DNA from: Euborellia annulipes
Lineage: Eukaryota; Arthropoda; Insecta; Dermaptera; Anisolabididae
Direction of reading: 5' to 3'
DNA: 64,000 nucleotides
Assembly (NCBI GenBank): GCA_023213315.1
Contig: JAKCPI010000867.1
Span: 62,001-126,000 of the forward strand
The position numbers and the translations under genes are program-made. Numbering within the stretch: the stretch's first letter is position 1; each line of letters starts with the position of its first letter. This document shows, piece after piece, positions 33,493-44,380 of this stretch. Below the pieces are notes generated by a model, which had not been told where the DNA came from, searched no databases, and saw only the letters and a list, made by a program, of their open reading frames with translations.

Positions 33493-34609
33493 GTATTCTT
33501 CATCTTTCTTTAAATTGTTTTTCTTTAATACTTTTAATACAACTAATCTTACCTTGTTTTTTTTTTTTTTAACTTTACTATTACTACTACTGAGTTCATT
33601 TACTAACATTAGTATTCACCACCTGGGTATATTTAGTAAATGTAGTTTATTTACTTTAAATATAGTAACAACAATTTCAATATAGTAGTATCATAACAGG
33701 AATTTTTTTGAGAAAATACTATTTCATTTATTGTCAATTCATACATTTCTGATTATATAACATTTATTTACGTTTTGTTTTTATATTACAACTGAAAAAA
33801 TATTCATTACTTTAAAAATCAAGAAACCAACATTGTGGAAAAAACAATTCCATAAAAATTTGGCAATTCAGGAAAGGTTGCTAAATTCGTTACTTTTCAG
33901 ATATTAAATTAGGTTAAATTTAGTATAATTAAAAAACATCTAATTTATAAAAATAAAATATCTTTACAAAACTTATTTAATAAGTAGTTTGTTATTGTTT
34001 TGAATTTCTAATATGCATGATGTTTTTGTTTTATTGACTTGTGTTTTACTCCGTGCTGTTTATTAATCTCTTTCAGATTAGCTTTGAAATTCTCTGCTAC
34101 GATTTCAAAATTTCAACAAAATAAAGCCTATTGTAAATGTTTAGTTGACAAAATTAGCAACAAAAGCTTTAAGTCGTATTTAAATAGCCTGAGCGGAAGC
34201 ATGTTTAGGTCGTTGGGCTTGCCGGCTCGACCGTGGTGCTCTGACCCTAGAGAGCAAGAGCAACGGGCTGTCTGCCAGAAAAGACACTCAGTTACTTTCC
34301 GACTTAGCTTTGCACAGGGCGCAAGTCATGGTTCCTCTCGCCTACTGACACTTTTCTAACATGTACCCTAGACTAAAACTCAAACTCAGTAAGCAATTAC
34401 AGATAAATAAAATAAATGGCTATTTTATTTTCTTTCCCCAATCCTGCTTTCTTTGTTTTAAATCAATGATTCGGAATTTTTTCTGGCTTTCAAATTACAT
34501 AGTTTTCTTTGACATTTCAATTTAATAATATTTTTTACGCTTGCCAAACTATTTGTTGCATGTTAAACAAAAAAATGTTTTCTAATCAAAATTCCATGCG
34601 ATATTTTAG
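33493..34609. other. Intron 18, with one unassigned GC-richer patch
   Basis: AT-rich except 34185-34345, which is GC-rich and includes a run of open codons (SGSMFRSLGLPARPWCSDPR). That frame has no acceptable acceptor or donor for sls phase 1 and no recognised domain, so I treat it as a repeat fragment of unknown type. Confidence 0.45.
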
Positions 34610-35212
34610 AAAAAGAAGAACCAGGAGTGGCGCCTCATTTTACGCAACCTTTGAAACCCCAGGTGGTTGAACATAAAAAACCTGCTCTTTTACAATGTAC
34701 TGTAGTTGGAACACCTACCCCAGTGGTGCGGTGGTTCTGTGGAGAAGACGAAATCCAACCGTCAAAAACCAGAGAAATTGATTTCAATCCTAAAACTGGG
34801 CTTGCAACAATGCGTATACTTGAACCAACGCCTGAAGATGAGACCATTTATATGGTCCAAGCATCAAATAGACTAGGACGTGCGCAATGTCGCGCAAATT
34901 TAATACTCCAAAGAGCCGTTCAAATAACAAAACCAGTTGTTATGAGAGCTCCAGTAATTACTCGGGCATTACCTGCCTCTATTGTCCAACCTGGAAGACC
35001 ATTTACATTAGAAGCAGATTTTGATGGTCAGCCAACTCCTGAAGTGCGTTGGTACAGAAACGGCAAAGAAATTACACAGAAAGATATGAAAATCGAAACG
35101 AAAGATAAAACGACTAAATTGCACATTCCAAAGCCTCAAGGAGGGAAATACGAAGTTCGAGCACAAAATCCTGCGGGAGAAGCTCGAACATCAGGAACTG
35201 TCTCTGTGACAG
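34610..35212 (+). CDS. sls: sls exon 19: two Ig domains
   Basis: Joined to exon 18 in phase 1 it reads EKEEPGVAPHFTQPLKPQVV, LLQCTVVGTPTPVVRWFCGE, then EDETIYMVQASNRLGRAQCR; a second domain follows with APVITRALPASIVQPGRPFT, PEVRWYRNGKEITQ and GGKYEVRAQNPAGEARTSGT. The second domain lacks both canonical cysteines (LEADFDG and YEVRAQN). Phase 1 at GTAATC. Confidence 0.94.
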
Positions 35213-35283
35213 GTAATCAAATAAAACACAAATAGGCCTATCCAAAATAATAGCAATTAACTTATTATTAATCCAATTTTCAG

Positions 35284-35441
35284 AGCCAACCAAAGAAATG
35301 GCAGAGGTTGTTCCTCCAAGGTTTATTGCTCCGTTACAACCACAAATTGTCGCAGAGGGTGAAGTGGTTATATTGGAGGCAGTGGTTGAATCATATCCAA
35401 CTTGTTCATTCCAATGGTTCCAACATTCAGTTCCTATTAAG
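35284..35441 (+). CDS. sls: sls exon 20: first half of an Ig domain
   Basis: Reads EPTKEMAEVVPPRFIAPLQP, then QIVAEGEVVILEAVVESYPT and CSFQWFQHSVPIK. Strands A to C with the core tryptophan. Donor AAG/GTTTAT is weak but gives the correct phase 0 join. Confidence 0.9.
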
Positions 35442-35513
35442 GTTTATATTTTATTAAAAATTAACAAATTAAGAAATAATTTAAAAATATTAAATTTTAT
35501 ATTAAATTTTCAG

Positions 35514-35768
35514 TCATCGCCCGAATTACGAATCATTTCTGAAGCAAACAAATCAATCCTTGTTGTTAATGAAATGCTACCAGACCAGGTGGGTACATAT
35601 ACATGTCGGGCCGAGAATGTAGCAGGCTCTGTAACTTCTACAAGCACCGTTAGTATAATAGCCGAAACAGAATGGGAAGAAGCAGTCGAATTTACATCTC
35701 CCCGCTTCATACAACGTCTTTCTCCAATTCGTGTTATGGATGGCGAAAGAGTAATGTTTACTTGCCAG
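35514..35768 (+). CDS. sls: sls exon 21: end of one Ig domain, start of the next
   Basis: Reads SSPELRIISEANKSILVVNE, then DQVGTYTCRAENVAGSVTST, a Trp/Glu linker (ETEWEEAVEFTSP) and RFIQRLSPIRVMDGERVMFT ending in CQ. Phase 0 at both ends. Confidence 0.93.
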
Positions 35769-35919
35769 GTATACTATTTTTTTTCTTACCATATTTATGA
35801 GTGTTTATTTTTAAAATGTATGTAGTATTTTCAAATTTAGTTCATGGCTAATATATAAATAAGATTGATTGAAATTTATAGCAAACTTGAATTTATTTTA
35901 ATCCAATTAAATTAATTAG

Positions 35920-36127
35920 GTGACAGGTCAGCCAACACCTAGAGTACAATGGCTACATAAGGGACAACCAATCAAAGAAGCGAAAGACGTTGTTATTTAT
36001 CAAGATACTGAGGGTGTTTGTAAACTTGCTATTAGTGAGGTTTTCCCGGAAGACGCTGGAGATTATACTTGTCGGGCAATCAATCGGGTTGGTGAAGCTA
36101 TTTGCGCCACTTCTCTTATTGTAGAAG
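35920..36127 (+). CDS. sls: sls exon 22: second half of an Ig domain
   Basis: Reads VTGQPTPRVQWLHKGQPIKE, then EDAGDYTCRAINRVGEAICA and TSLIVE. Completes the exon 21 domain with a clear W and D.GDYTC. Phase 1 donor GTGAAT. Confidence 0.94.
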
Positions 36128-36198
36128 GTGAATTTATTTATATTATATTTGAAGTTTGCTATTAATATACTAAATTATATTTATAATCATTACTCCAG

Positions 36199-36287
36199 CG
36201 TATGAATATGTTCCTGATTCTGAGATAGCTTCCGCACCAACAGCAGCTGTCCATTCTGGCTCTGAAGAAGATTTATTAGAGGAGAAG
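36199..36287 (+). CDS. sls: sls exon 23: short acidic linker
   Basis: Reads AYEYVPDSEIASAPTAAVHS, then GSEEDLLEEK. An acidic, Ser-rich linker between Ig domains. It can splice at AAG/GTAAAA (phase 0) to exon 24 or be read through. Confidence 0.85.
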
Positions 36288-36341
36288 GTAAAAACTTATT
36301 GGCGCTCCATTTATGATTCGGACTACGAGGCTGATGATTGA
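36288..36341 (+). CDS. Possible alternative C-terminus by read-through of exon 23
   Basis: Past the 36288 donor the same frame stays open for VKTYWRSIYDSDYEADD and stops at TGA 36339-36341. The peptide is not the F/I/L/K/N-rich kind expected from random AT-rich intron. An AATAAA stands at 36471-36476. Seen in sequence; use as an isoform end is inferred. Confidence 0.5.
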   Translation, partial: VKTYWRSIYDSDYEADD

Positions 36342-37171
36342 CATTATCTTCCTTTTTCTTTCTTATTGCTTATATTCTTTCTATTTGTATATTTATTTAA
36401 AAAGAAACTAATTTATTTGTTAAATGGATTGTTTTCGATATTTTTCTAAATAATGTATGAACATTAAAATAATAAAATATACCTCTACCCCTTCTTTTTG
36501 ACTTTTAAATCATCAAAATAAATATATTTAGAACTCCTAGAATTTTTCAAGAACATACACACCCATGTTACTTTATAAGCCATAAATTATTTATTTATAA
36601 ATAATTAGATTTAAAATAGGAAATGACAAAGCGAGTGATTTAATTAGAAAAAAAAAAAAATTACAAAATTTTTAGCAATAAACTCTTTTAAATTATAATA
36701 TGTTTTTATTTTGTTTACTCATTGTGGTCTAAAATTATTTCTTCGTTTCAATTTTATTTTTGTTTTTCGGAATTAGGAAAATTAAGAAACAACTCTTTGT
36801 TCTGATTAAAATAGAATTGGTGGTTTAGGTGAATGACCATTCATGTATGGATTAATATAATTAGGTCGTGAATTTATCACTCTGCCAAGTCACATATTAC
36901 AAGTTATCAAATAATTTATGGCTTTTTTTAAACTTTTTTTTTTTAATGAAATAAAAATAATTTTTCCTGTCTAGAATTAGTTTCTTGAATATAATTTTAA
37001 TCTTATAAAAAAGGACATTTTCCTTCAAAATTTAAAATTTCCAATAAATGATTTCTCGGTCCAAATCAATAAATAATCTCTGTCATCATCGCCTCTTAGT
37101 TTGTATTCTTGTTTTTATTTTTTATTATTATTAATATTTTACTTATTTACTTTTGTACATTTTTTTTTTAG
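36342..37171. other. Rest of intron 23 / possible 3' UTR
   Basis: Very AT-rich with several AATAAA-like words; nothing else recognised up to the exon 24 acceptor. Confidence 0.5.
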
Positions 37172-37281
37172 TTATCCGAAGACTCCGATGTAGATATAAA
37201 ACAAGCAGAGATCGGCACGGCGCCTCGCTTTGTGACTCCGTTACCATTTAATGTACCAACTCGTGATGGAGAATTATGTCG
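37172..37281 (+). CDS. sls: sls exon 24: linker and start of an Ig domain
   Basis: Reads LSEDSDVDIKQAEIGTAPRF, then VTPLPFNVPTRDGELCR. The A and A' strands of an Ig fold begin at APRFVTPL. Phase 2 at GTGAGT. Confidence 0.88.
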
Positions 37282-37380
37282 GTGAGTTCATGATAATATT
37301 TGAATAAATTTTGTTATTTTTTTCTATTTAATTAGTTTAGTTTCGGAATCGAATCGAGGAAATAATAGAGAACCTCATAT

Positions 37381-37776
37381 CAAGGGCGGATCCAGAGGAG
37401 TTTTTCGGGTGTGGGGGAAAGGGGGAAAGGGGGAAGGGGTAATTTTTTTTTGCCTGGAGTTATGGCCGCACATCACACAACTTTCTCTTAATTTCGGAAA
37501 TAAATAAATAATAAATGAAGCCTTTGAAACAAATAACCTAATGTTTAATTTGTATATTTAATTTTAATTTACAAAATGTTTCAACGAGAACCAACAGTCG
37601 AAAGTTTCAATCTAATTACCTCCTTTATCCAATGCAGTTTGGAGGTCCATCGCGAACAAAATAGTCCCTATATTTAATTCGCGGGAAGATAAACATACAT
37701 GGCACCGTGTTCCCCACTGCATTTACTGCTAAACAGAGTGACAAGAGTCACACCCCCCCCCCCCTGTATTGCCCGC
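37381..37776. mobile_element. hAT-like non-autonomous element with 8-bp target duplication
   Basis: CCTCATAT is repeated exactly at 37373-37380 and 37777-37784. The element starts CAAGGGCGGATCCAGAGGAG and ends ...CCTGTATTGCCCGC, with GGGGG runs inside one end and CCCCC inside the other. Same family as 48270-48540. No transposase. Confidence 0.8.
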
Positions 37777-38023
37777 CCTCATATTGAATTTTTATCTTTT
37801 TTTGTTCAATCTTCAACCGTCTTCAAATTTTATCTTTTTGTGGTTTAGAGAATTATAGAGAACAATAGGTTTATCCAAGAATAACGTCTGCATTGATTCC
37901 CAACCAATTTCTGATGAAATATAAAAATTTGGACCTAATTTCAATATTTATCTTTAACTAGCTAACTAGCTGTTTTTTTTTTTTTTAAACATTCACACTT
38001 TTTTCTCATTCACACACACATTC

Positions 38024-38200
38024 ACACAGTCTTTTCGGCAACTTAGGCCATTTAAGACTTTCAGACTATAACCGTTGTAATTAATATATATATTGGGGGC
38101 TCAGGCATTTCTATTTAAGCCATCTGGTATCCAAATGGCTTAAATAAAATCATCGGACTGCCTGGGTCCGAACCGGCGACGTTTGGTATAGGAAAAAGAA
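38024..38200 (-). repeat. Probable tRNA-derived SINE
   Basis: CTTTTCGGCAACTTAGGCCATTTAAGAC at one side resembles the end of the element at 50961. On the minus strand, GTCGCCGGTTCGGACCCAG (about 38161-38180) fits a pol III B box. The A box is not clear. Confidence 0.45.
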
Positions 38201-38351
38201 GGTTGAAAGTTTGAATAATGATATACTTTTTCCTCTTGTCTAATAACTTCTCATTATTTTTTGAATGGGTGGTAGATAATTATTTTATATTTTTCTACCC
38301 TTCTTCTTTTATTTTAAAAATAATTAATGCTTTATTAATTCTTTTTAATAG

Positions 38352-38572
38352 ATTGGAAGTGAAAGTCACTGGATCGCCTAAACCAAAAGTCACTTGGTAC
38401 AAACAAGGAGATGAAATAGTACCAAATAAAGATTTCCAAATTGAAAATTTAGAAGACGGATCATCAATATTAACAATTTCAGAAGTCTTTCCAGATGATG
38501 CAGGAGAGATAATTTGTGAGGCAACTAATGAATGGGGTGTTGCTTCTACCAATACCGAACTGGACGTACAAG
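38352..38572 (+). CDS. sls: sls exon 25: body of an Ig domain
   Basis: Reads RLEVKVTGSPKPKVTWYKQG, DEIVPNKDFQIENLEDGSSI, then DDAGEIICEATNEWGVASTN and TELDVQ. Continues the exon 24 domain. Phase 1 at GTAGAC. Confidence 0.93.
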
Positions 38573-39147
38573 GTAGACAACAATTTTCATTTTAATAGAA
38601 AATAGTTTTAAGCCAAAATTAATTAATACTTTTTTATATTTCAGAATATTATTTTTAACATTATTTTAAATAATAAATAATTATAATATTTCAAATTATA
38701 ATTTACTAGAGCTATTTATTTTTAGTACTAAGAAATTACTTGTAAGTGCTTTTTATGTCTCTACCACTACTTTGTTTTCAGTTTTCTGCCCGGATTATCG
38801 TTTTCTGCCTAGGTCAGAGTCTTCACTTCTCCCTTTAGCCTTTTATCATTTTCTCACCATACATTTTTCATACTCTCTATTATTACTTTTCCACAGCACA
38901 CATAACATCTGATAAACACAGCTACACCAATGGAACAGCACAACATTTTTTAATAATAATTAATTATAAATTAATAATAATAATAATATCTAGTTTTAAT
39001 TTTATATTTAAATTCGGTAATTTTGCTATTTATTTATTTAATTATTTTTATCTTGTCAGAAATAGATTTCAGGGATATAATTTTATTTCATTTTTTGGCT
39101 CAGGTTTGGATCATGTTCAAGTTAAATATAAGTATGGTCATTTGAAG
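38573..39147. other. Intron 25, first part
   Basis: AT-rich, no recognised element. Confidence 0.45.
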
Positions 39148-39405
39148 TAGAGTGCCTGTATATCAGAGTGATGCCAATGGTGGTCGGCCGCCATATTTGT
39201 TCCAAAGTTATATGGGTTATTTTTATTTACTTATTAATAATTTTATTTTACTTACATATAATTTGAACTTAATTTATTATATGAATTTCAAATTATACAT
39301 AAGTAAAATAAAAATTTCTTACTATTCTCGGATAATATCCATATAACTTTGGAAGAAATATGGCTGCCGACCACCATTGTCATCACTATAATTACAGGTA
39401 CTCTA
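39148..39405. mobile_element. hAT-like MITE with 8-bp target duplication
   Basis: ATTTGAAG is repeated at 39140-39147 and 39406-39413. Inverted ends TAGAGTGCCTGTA / TACAGGTACTCTA extend through ATGGTGGTCGGC(C/A)GCCATATTT to about 70 bp. Non-coding fold-back. Confidence 0.82.
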
Positions 39406-39815
39406 ATTTGAAGGATAAGAAGTAATAAATAAGAGTCGAAACTTTAGTCAGTGATTATATTTCTACTTTAGTTTATTATCAGGACTTTTGATGTATAATT
39501 TGAATAATAAATAAATTATATTTTCTGTCTGACTGTCTATTTATTTTTAAATTAAACGTTTCTAAATGTACGACTCTTTGTGATTAGTATCAGAATCGTA
39601 CCTAAATTGTATTTAATACAAATGCCCCACAGTTAAATTGAAAATATAATTTATTTTATATTGATAATGATAATAACTAAAAGCTAAAAACTTCAATTAA
39701 AAAAATAAAAATTGTGAATAGTTGAATTATGTTAGGTATCCGTCATTATTACCGAATTATTTTATTTTTATTTATTTAAACAAAACTAATTTTGATTTTT
39801 TTTTCTATTCTTTAG

Positions 39816-39890
39816 AAATTTTGGGAACAAAAGAATACCGAAAACCTGAATGGGTGACGCATATGGAAGAGTTACAAAAACAACTACGAG
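39816..39890 (+). CDS. sls: sls exon 26: KPEWVTHMEELQ linker exon
   Basis: Reads EILGTKEYRKPEWVTHMEEL, then QKQLR. Splices in phase 1 at CGAG/GTACTT to exon 27 (giving LR-ATQSAPTF). The short helical-looking linker appears conserved in insect Sls, to my recollection. Confidence 0.88.
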
Positions 39891-40708
39891 GTACTTGTCT
39901 TCCTCGACGACGACGTCGCCAAGGCCCTGTGTCATGCATGGCTGAGCATGCTAGCGATAATGATATTTCAGTTGATAGTTTGGAAACTAACAGTCACCGT
40001 TCACGACCTAGCAATGATTCTGTTTTTGAAGAAGTTATTGATACACCTACTAATAATAATCCCTCTTGTGTTGAAATTAAAACAATACCTACCGAACGAT
40101 CACGAATTCCTGTACCAATTCGAGCAATAAACGGAGGTCCAATACGCCATACCGCACATATAGTGGATGCCGAATCCATTACACCTTCACAGGATCAAGA
40201 ACTCGTGGAGTATGTCTATGTTGATGGAGAGGAACCTTTAAATAACCAAGCTAGTAGTTTTTTTCTACTCTCACCTATTCATGAATCCACTGAACCATCC
40301 ACAACTAGTAGTAGTAACCGAAGTAGTGGTTTGGAAACAATGAAATTATTATCAGCCTCTTGTGAAGCTCTTCGTTCATTCGATGATCGATATTCCTCAG
40401 GGGATAATAAATATTCAACATTCCCACGTTCTCGAATCCCCACTATGACCACCCCAAGAACATTAACTTGTGACCCTTGTGCTCTTTACCCTCTTGAACC
40501 ACGAGAACTCGATCCGTCTGAAGTTGAGCAATTGCATATGGCTGATAGTCAAGAAGAACTTCAGGAATTTTTATTATTAGAAAGTGCTTGCACTACAGTG
40601 GAGGGTCGAGGTTTAGCATCTGCCTTCATTGATGAGAATGAATCAGGAAACACCGAGACAGGTAGAAGCGAATCAATGAGACACTCAGCAATATTTTACA
40701 CTCTCTAG
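39891..40708 (+). CDS. Possible long alternative C-terminus after exon 26
   Basis: If the donor at 39891 is ignored, the frame stays open for 271 more codons to TAG 40706-40708. The peptide is Ser/Thr/Glu/Pro-rich, starts with a basic patch (CLPRRRRRQGP) and contains DNDISVDSLETN, SFFLLSPIHESTEPS and DPSEVEQLHMADSQEELQEF. Base composition is coding-like and far less AT-biased than introns. I do not recognise a domain. It may be a terminal exon of an isoform, or contain a further internal donor (for example ACAG/GTAGAA near 40662). Confidence 0.65.
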
Positions 40709-40867
40709 TACACTATTTTATTTTATTTACAATAGATATTTTCGAAAAATTATTATTGACTTTTTAAAAAAATATTTTTTTGAAAATATCTACCATTTAA
40801 ATCAGCACTTATATTCTAAAAACTATTACATTTTTTAAAATTTAAGAAAGTTATCGATTAGCTATTT

Positions 40868-41245
40868 TTGGAACGAAGTTCTTTTACGCTGCTTACGGTA
40901 GGGTGAATTGGATGAAAACGTCACGTAACAAAAATGCATTACAGCGCCCGAGCGTCGGCGGAGGAAGGCGAGACTAGCCGAAGCCTTGGCGAGGCCACAG
41001 CTACCCCCCAGCTCTAGAGAAATCTATTTATCTCTTTCTATATTATTTAAAAAAGAAAGGAATTATTTATTTTTAAAACAAGCATGTGGCGGAACGCAAA
41101 AAATTTTCAAAACAATATTTTTAAAAGATTATAATATATAAAATATATATCTATCTAATATAAATCTTTTCTTTTTTAAATAATATTCATATTAAATTAT
41201 AATGAGTTGAAGAAAAAGCGTGAGGAACTTCGTTCCTGGCGGGGG
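40868..41245. mobile_element. Element with GGAACGAAGTTC inverted ends
   Basis: Left TTGGAACGAAGTTCTTTTAC and right GTGAGGAACTTCGTTCCTGG are inverted. A GC-rich block (40940-41020) is followed by an AT-rich body. It would fall in the 3' UTR if the 40708 stop is used. Confidence 0.55.
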
Positions 41246-41793
41246 TCCGACGACCCCACAAAACATATTTTTAAATAAGTACATTTTTTCTTCACTAAAT
41301 CTTTCTTCTGTATATAATCGATTATTTTATTGATTTTGTTGTTTACAAATTTTTAATATTTTTCAAATTTTATTTTAAAAATTCGAAGTGCCATTTATTT
41401 TAATTTAAAAATAATAATTGTGAATTCACACCGAGAGATACCATTATTGACCTAGCGTGTTCAATTCAAATTTTGTATTTATTTTGTTTTTGTTTTTTTT
41501 TTCTCCTCTAAAAAAATAAATGATCTTAACTTTTCACCTGCTCTTGAACTGACCTTTTTTCCTTTAAATTTCTTTTCAAGAAATTTAGTTTTATTTAACT
41601 TTCTGCATGCTTTTTATGCTTTTTTTTGATTACACCATTCTGCGCTTCACTATTTTTTTTTTTTTTTAAATAGGTATGTACTTTTTTCTCTATCACACTT
41701 CTTTCAAATCTTTTTATTTATTGTTAATCAAAATTAATAAAAAAAATTTAATAATTAGTTTTTTTAATACTAACGTGTTTGTTTTTCTTTCAG

Positions 41794-41898
41794 CTACACA
41801 AAGTGCTCCAACGTTTATCCAAGAAATCCTGGATGTAAGATCACAAGAAACTGATACTGTAACTTTTGAAGCACAATTTTCCGGCAGTCCAGTTCCAG
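41794..41898 (+). CDS. sls: sls exon 27: first part of an Ig domain
   Basis: Reads ATQSAPTFIQEILDVRSQET, then DTVTFEAQFSGSPVP. Strands A to B of an Ig domain whose first cysteine position is alanine (FEAQF). Phase 1 at CCAG/GTTGGG. Confidence 0.9.
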
Positions 41899-41973
41899 GT
41901 TGGGAATTTTTGTCTAAGATTTTAAATTAGTTCATTTAATAAAAACTAACGTATATTTTTTTTCTTTTTTTAG

Positions 41974-42156
41974 ATATTCTTTGGTATCGTAATGATAAAA
42001 TTATACGCAACACCAAAAATATTCAAATTAGAATTAAAGATAAGAAAACAACTTGTACTATCAATAAAGTGACTCCAGAAGATGCGGGAACCTATGTCTG
42101 TAAATTGACCAGCGAAGTTGGCACTTGTGTCTCCAGAGCTGAACTTTACGTCCAGG
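41974..42156 (+). CDS. sls: sls exon 28: rest of the Ig domain
   Basis: Reads DILWYRNDKIIRNTKNIQIR, then EDAGTYVCKLTSEVGTCVSR and AELYVQ. Core W, D.GTYVC and G-strand present. Phase 1 donor GTAATA. Confidence 0.93.
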
Positions 42157-42299
42157 GTAATATATTCTTATTTTTTTTAATATGGGTTAGCGGTTATCAG
42201 GCTCTTTAAACTGAAAGTACATTGAATATTTATAATTCAGAGGAGCCAAAAAATTAAGCCTTTGTTTGTTAAATAAGAAAATCTTACATTCCGGGTTAA

Positions 42300-42548
42300 C
42301 TTTATTGTTCATCTTTCAACATTGTTTGCTTATCCGGAGACACAATACAAATAATTAACTCCTCCGGGCGTTAAAATATTAAAGGCACTCCTTAGATATG
42401 ACATTAATTTTTAGCACTATTGAGTAAATGTTAACGCTTGAGCGTTAAAGTTTTTCCTTACAGAATAGCAATTTGAGGCAAGTTAAAATGAATTAACGCT
42501 GATTTCAGATGTTAAAAGTTAATGTTTATCTTTAGAGAATAGATCTGA
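42300..42548. mobile_element. Degraded copy of the TTAACG fold-back family
   Basis: GCAATTTGAGGCAAGTTAAA, AATTAACGCTGAT and the end TTTAGAGAATAGATCTGA match the element at 9628-10401 in inverted order. Left border unclear. A (TAA)n tract and a fragment with CCCGAAACGTCTCG follow at 42549-42600. Confidence 0.55.
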
Positions 42549-42789
42549 ATAATAATAATAATAATGGAACAATAAATTTGACCCGAAACGTCTCGATTTT
42601 TATGTTTGTCAAACGAAATCTTTATTTTTTGCTATCTTACCTTTTAGTGGATTTTACAACCACTTAACATTCTTTGTATACTAGACATTTATAAAACTAA
42701 TATACAATTCTCCAGTCCCTAAGAATGAGGGAGTGGGGGATTAAATAAAAAAAGAGTATTTAAAAAACTAATCATTTTTTTTTATTCAG

Positions 42790-42940
42790 AATTGCATATT
42801 GATGAAAAGAGGAAAAAAGAAATACAAATAGCAAAAGAAGAAGAACAAAGAATCAGAATAGAAAAAACCAAGATTGAAAAGAAACGGGAAGAAAAGAGAA
42901 AGAAAAAGGGTATTGTTACTTTGGAAACTCATATTACAAG
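42790..42940 (+). CDS. sls: sls exon 29: charged helical segment
   Basis: Reads ELHIDEKRKKEIQIAKEEEQ, RIRIEKTKIEKKREEKRKKK, then GIVTLETHITR. The Lys/Glu-rich, probably single-helix segment starts the non-Ig region. Phase 2 at AAG/GTATCA. Confidence 0.88.
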
Positions 42941-43025
42941 GTATCACTATATAAATAAATAAATTGATATTTATAGTATTTATTGAAAAATTTATTTATT
43001 AAAATAAACATCGTTGAAATTTCAG

Positions 43026-43095
43026 GGAACCCACCGATGTACAAGAAATACAAACACTTGAAACTACATCACAATTTACAGATAAAACTCAAAAG
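43026..43095 (+). CDS. sls: sls exon 30: short linker exon
   Basis: Reads REPTDVQEIQTLETTSQFTD, then KTQK. Phase 0 at GTATAT. Joins exon 31 (VKAERVISLQ). Confidence 0.8.
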
Positions 43096-43316
43096 GTATA
43101 TTGGATGAAGGACTCCTATTGATTTATTTAATAAATCGTCAAGTTATACATTAGTGTGAAATACGCGTGTATAAATAAATTCAGTTTAATTGTTAGCTGG
43201 GTTTCTTTTTTTTTGTTATAATAGAAAATCATGCTAACAATTAAACCAAATTATAATCAAATATTTCTCGCTATTGGAAGAAATGAGAAAATTTATTATT
43301 ATGGGAGTTTTTAATT

Positions 43317-43971
43317 ATAGTCCACATTTTGTATTAATTATTTATTAAAAATATAAATACAGTACAACGTTTCGACTGCATATTCTGCAGTTATTTTCAA
43401 GCACTGTACACTAGTTCTGATTTAAGTGAACTAACCTCTAAGGGAATTTACGTGCATTTTATATACAACGATGTCAGCGCCATCTACATTCATTCCTATG
43501 AAGTTGAACACAAACTTCAGCCATCTACACTTATTTCCATGAAGCTAGACACACTCATCAAAGCAAGTGTTGACATATAAAGCATGATGTTACAATAGGT
43601 TTTTTGAATTTGATTTTTTAATATAGATGATACAAAATATTATTATTAAATTATTTCAATAATATTTATAATAGAATAATCAAAAAACTTATTGTAACAT
43701 CATGCTTTTTATGTAAGCATTTGCTTTGATGATTGTGTCTAACTTCATAGAAATAAGTGTATGTGGCGCTGAAGTTTGTGTCTAACTTCATAGCGATAGC
43801 TTATCGATGGCGCTGACGTCGTTGTATTTAAAATGCACGTAACTGTTCCTTAGATGTTAGTTCACTAAAGTCAAGTGCACAGTTCTTGTAAACGACTGCA
43901 GAATAAACAGTCGGAACGTTGTACAGTATTTATATTTTTAATAAATAATTAATAACAAAATGTGGTCTATA
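43317..43971. mobile_element. Fold-back MITE, ACGTTTCG family (long copy)
   Basis: Ends TATAGTCCACATTTTGTATT and ...ACAAAATGTGGTCTATA, matching 3732-4061, with the same ACAACGTTTCGACTGC inside. This copy is 650 bp because its centre holds an extra inverted repeat (TAAAGCATGATGTTACAATA and its inverse). Intron 30. Confidence 0.8.
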
Positions 43972-44015
43972 ATGTAAAAACTGCCATAAATAATAATAAT
44001 AATAATAATACTAAA

Positions 44016-44296
44016 CATGGGCGTACCCAGGATCAAATCTAGGGGGGGGCATGGTCAGATCAGGTCGTCCAGGGGGCAGATCATGGTCGTCCAGATTGTG
44101 ACATAGCTATTTTTTATATAGAGGGGTAAAGCCTTCGAATTAAAGGCCTAAAAACCCTCAAGTCCTAACAAAAAGAATCATTCCCCGTCGCCAACCACCA
44201 ATTTTGTTTCGTTTCATCACTTTATAAACATTTAATTTTTTGTTGTTGCTTTAGGGGGGCAGCTGCCCCCCTGCACCCTCGCTGGGTACGCCCATG
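44016..44296. mobile_element. hAT-like element with perfect ends and 8-bp target duplication
   Basis: Terminal inverted repeat CATGGGCGTACCCAG / CTGGGTACGCCCATG; ATACTAAA repeated at 44008-44015 and 44297-44304. Subterminal GGGGGG and GGGGCAGCTGCCCCCC tracts. The clean ends suggest a young insertion. No transposase. Confidence 0.9.
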
Positions 44297-44380
44297 ATAC
44301 TAAACTCAAAAGCTTTAATAAACACTTGAAACAATTTTTGAGACATTTTAATTATTATTTTTTAATAATATATTTTTTAG

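Noticed and set aside
34039..34359. 106-codon open frame in intron 18
   Set aside because: No phase-compatible splice sites and no recognisable domain. Probably part of an unknown repeat.
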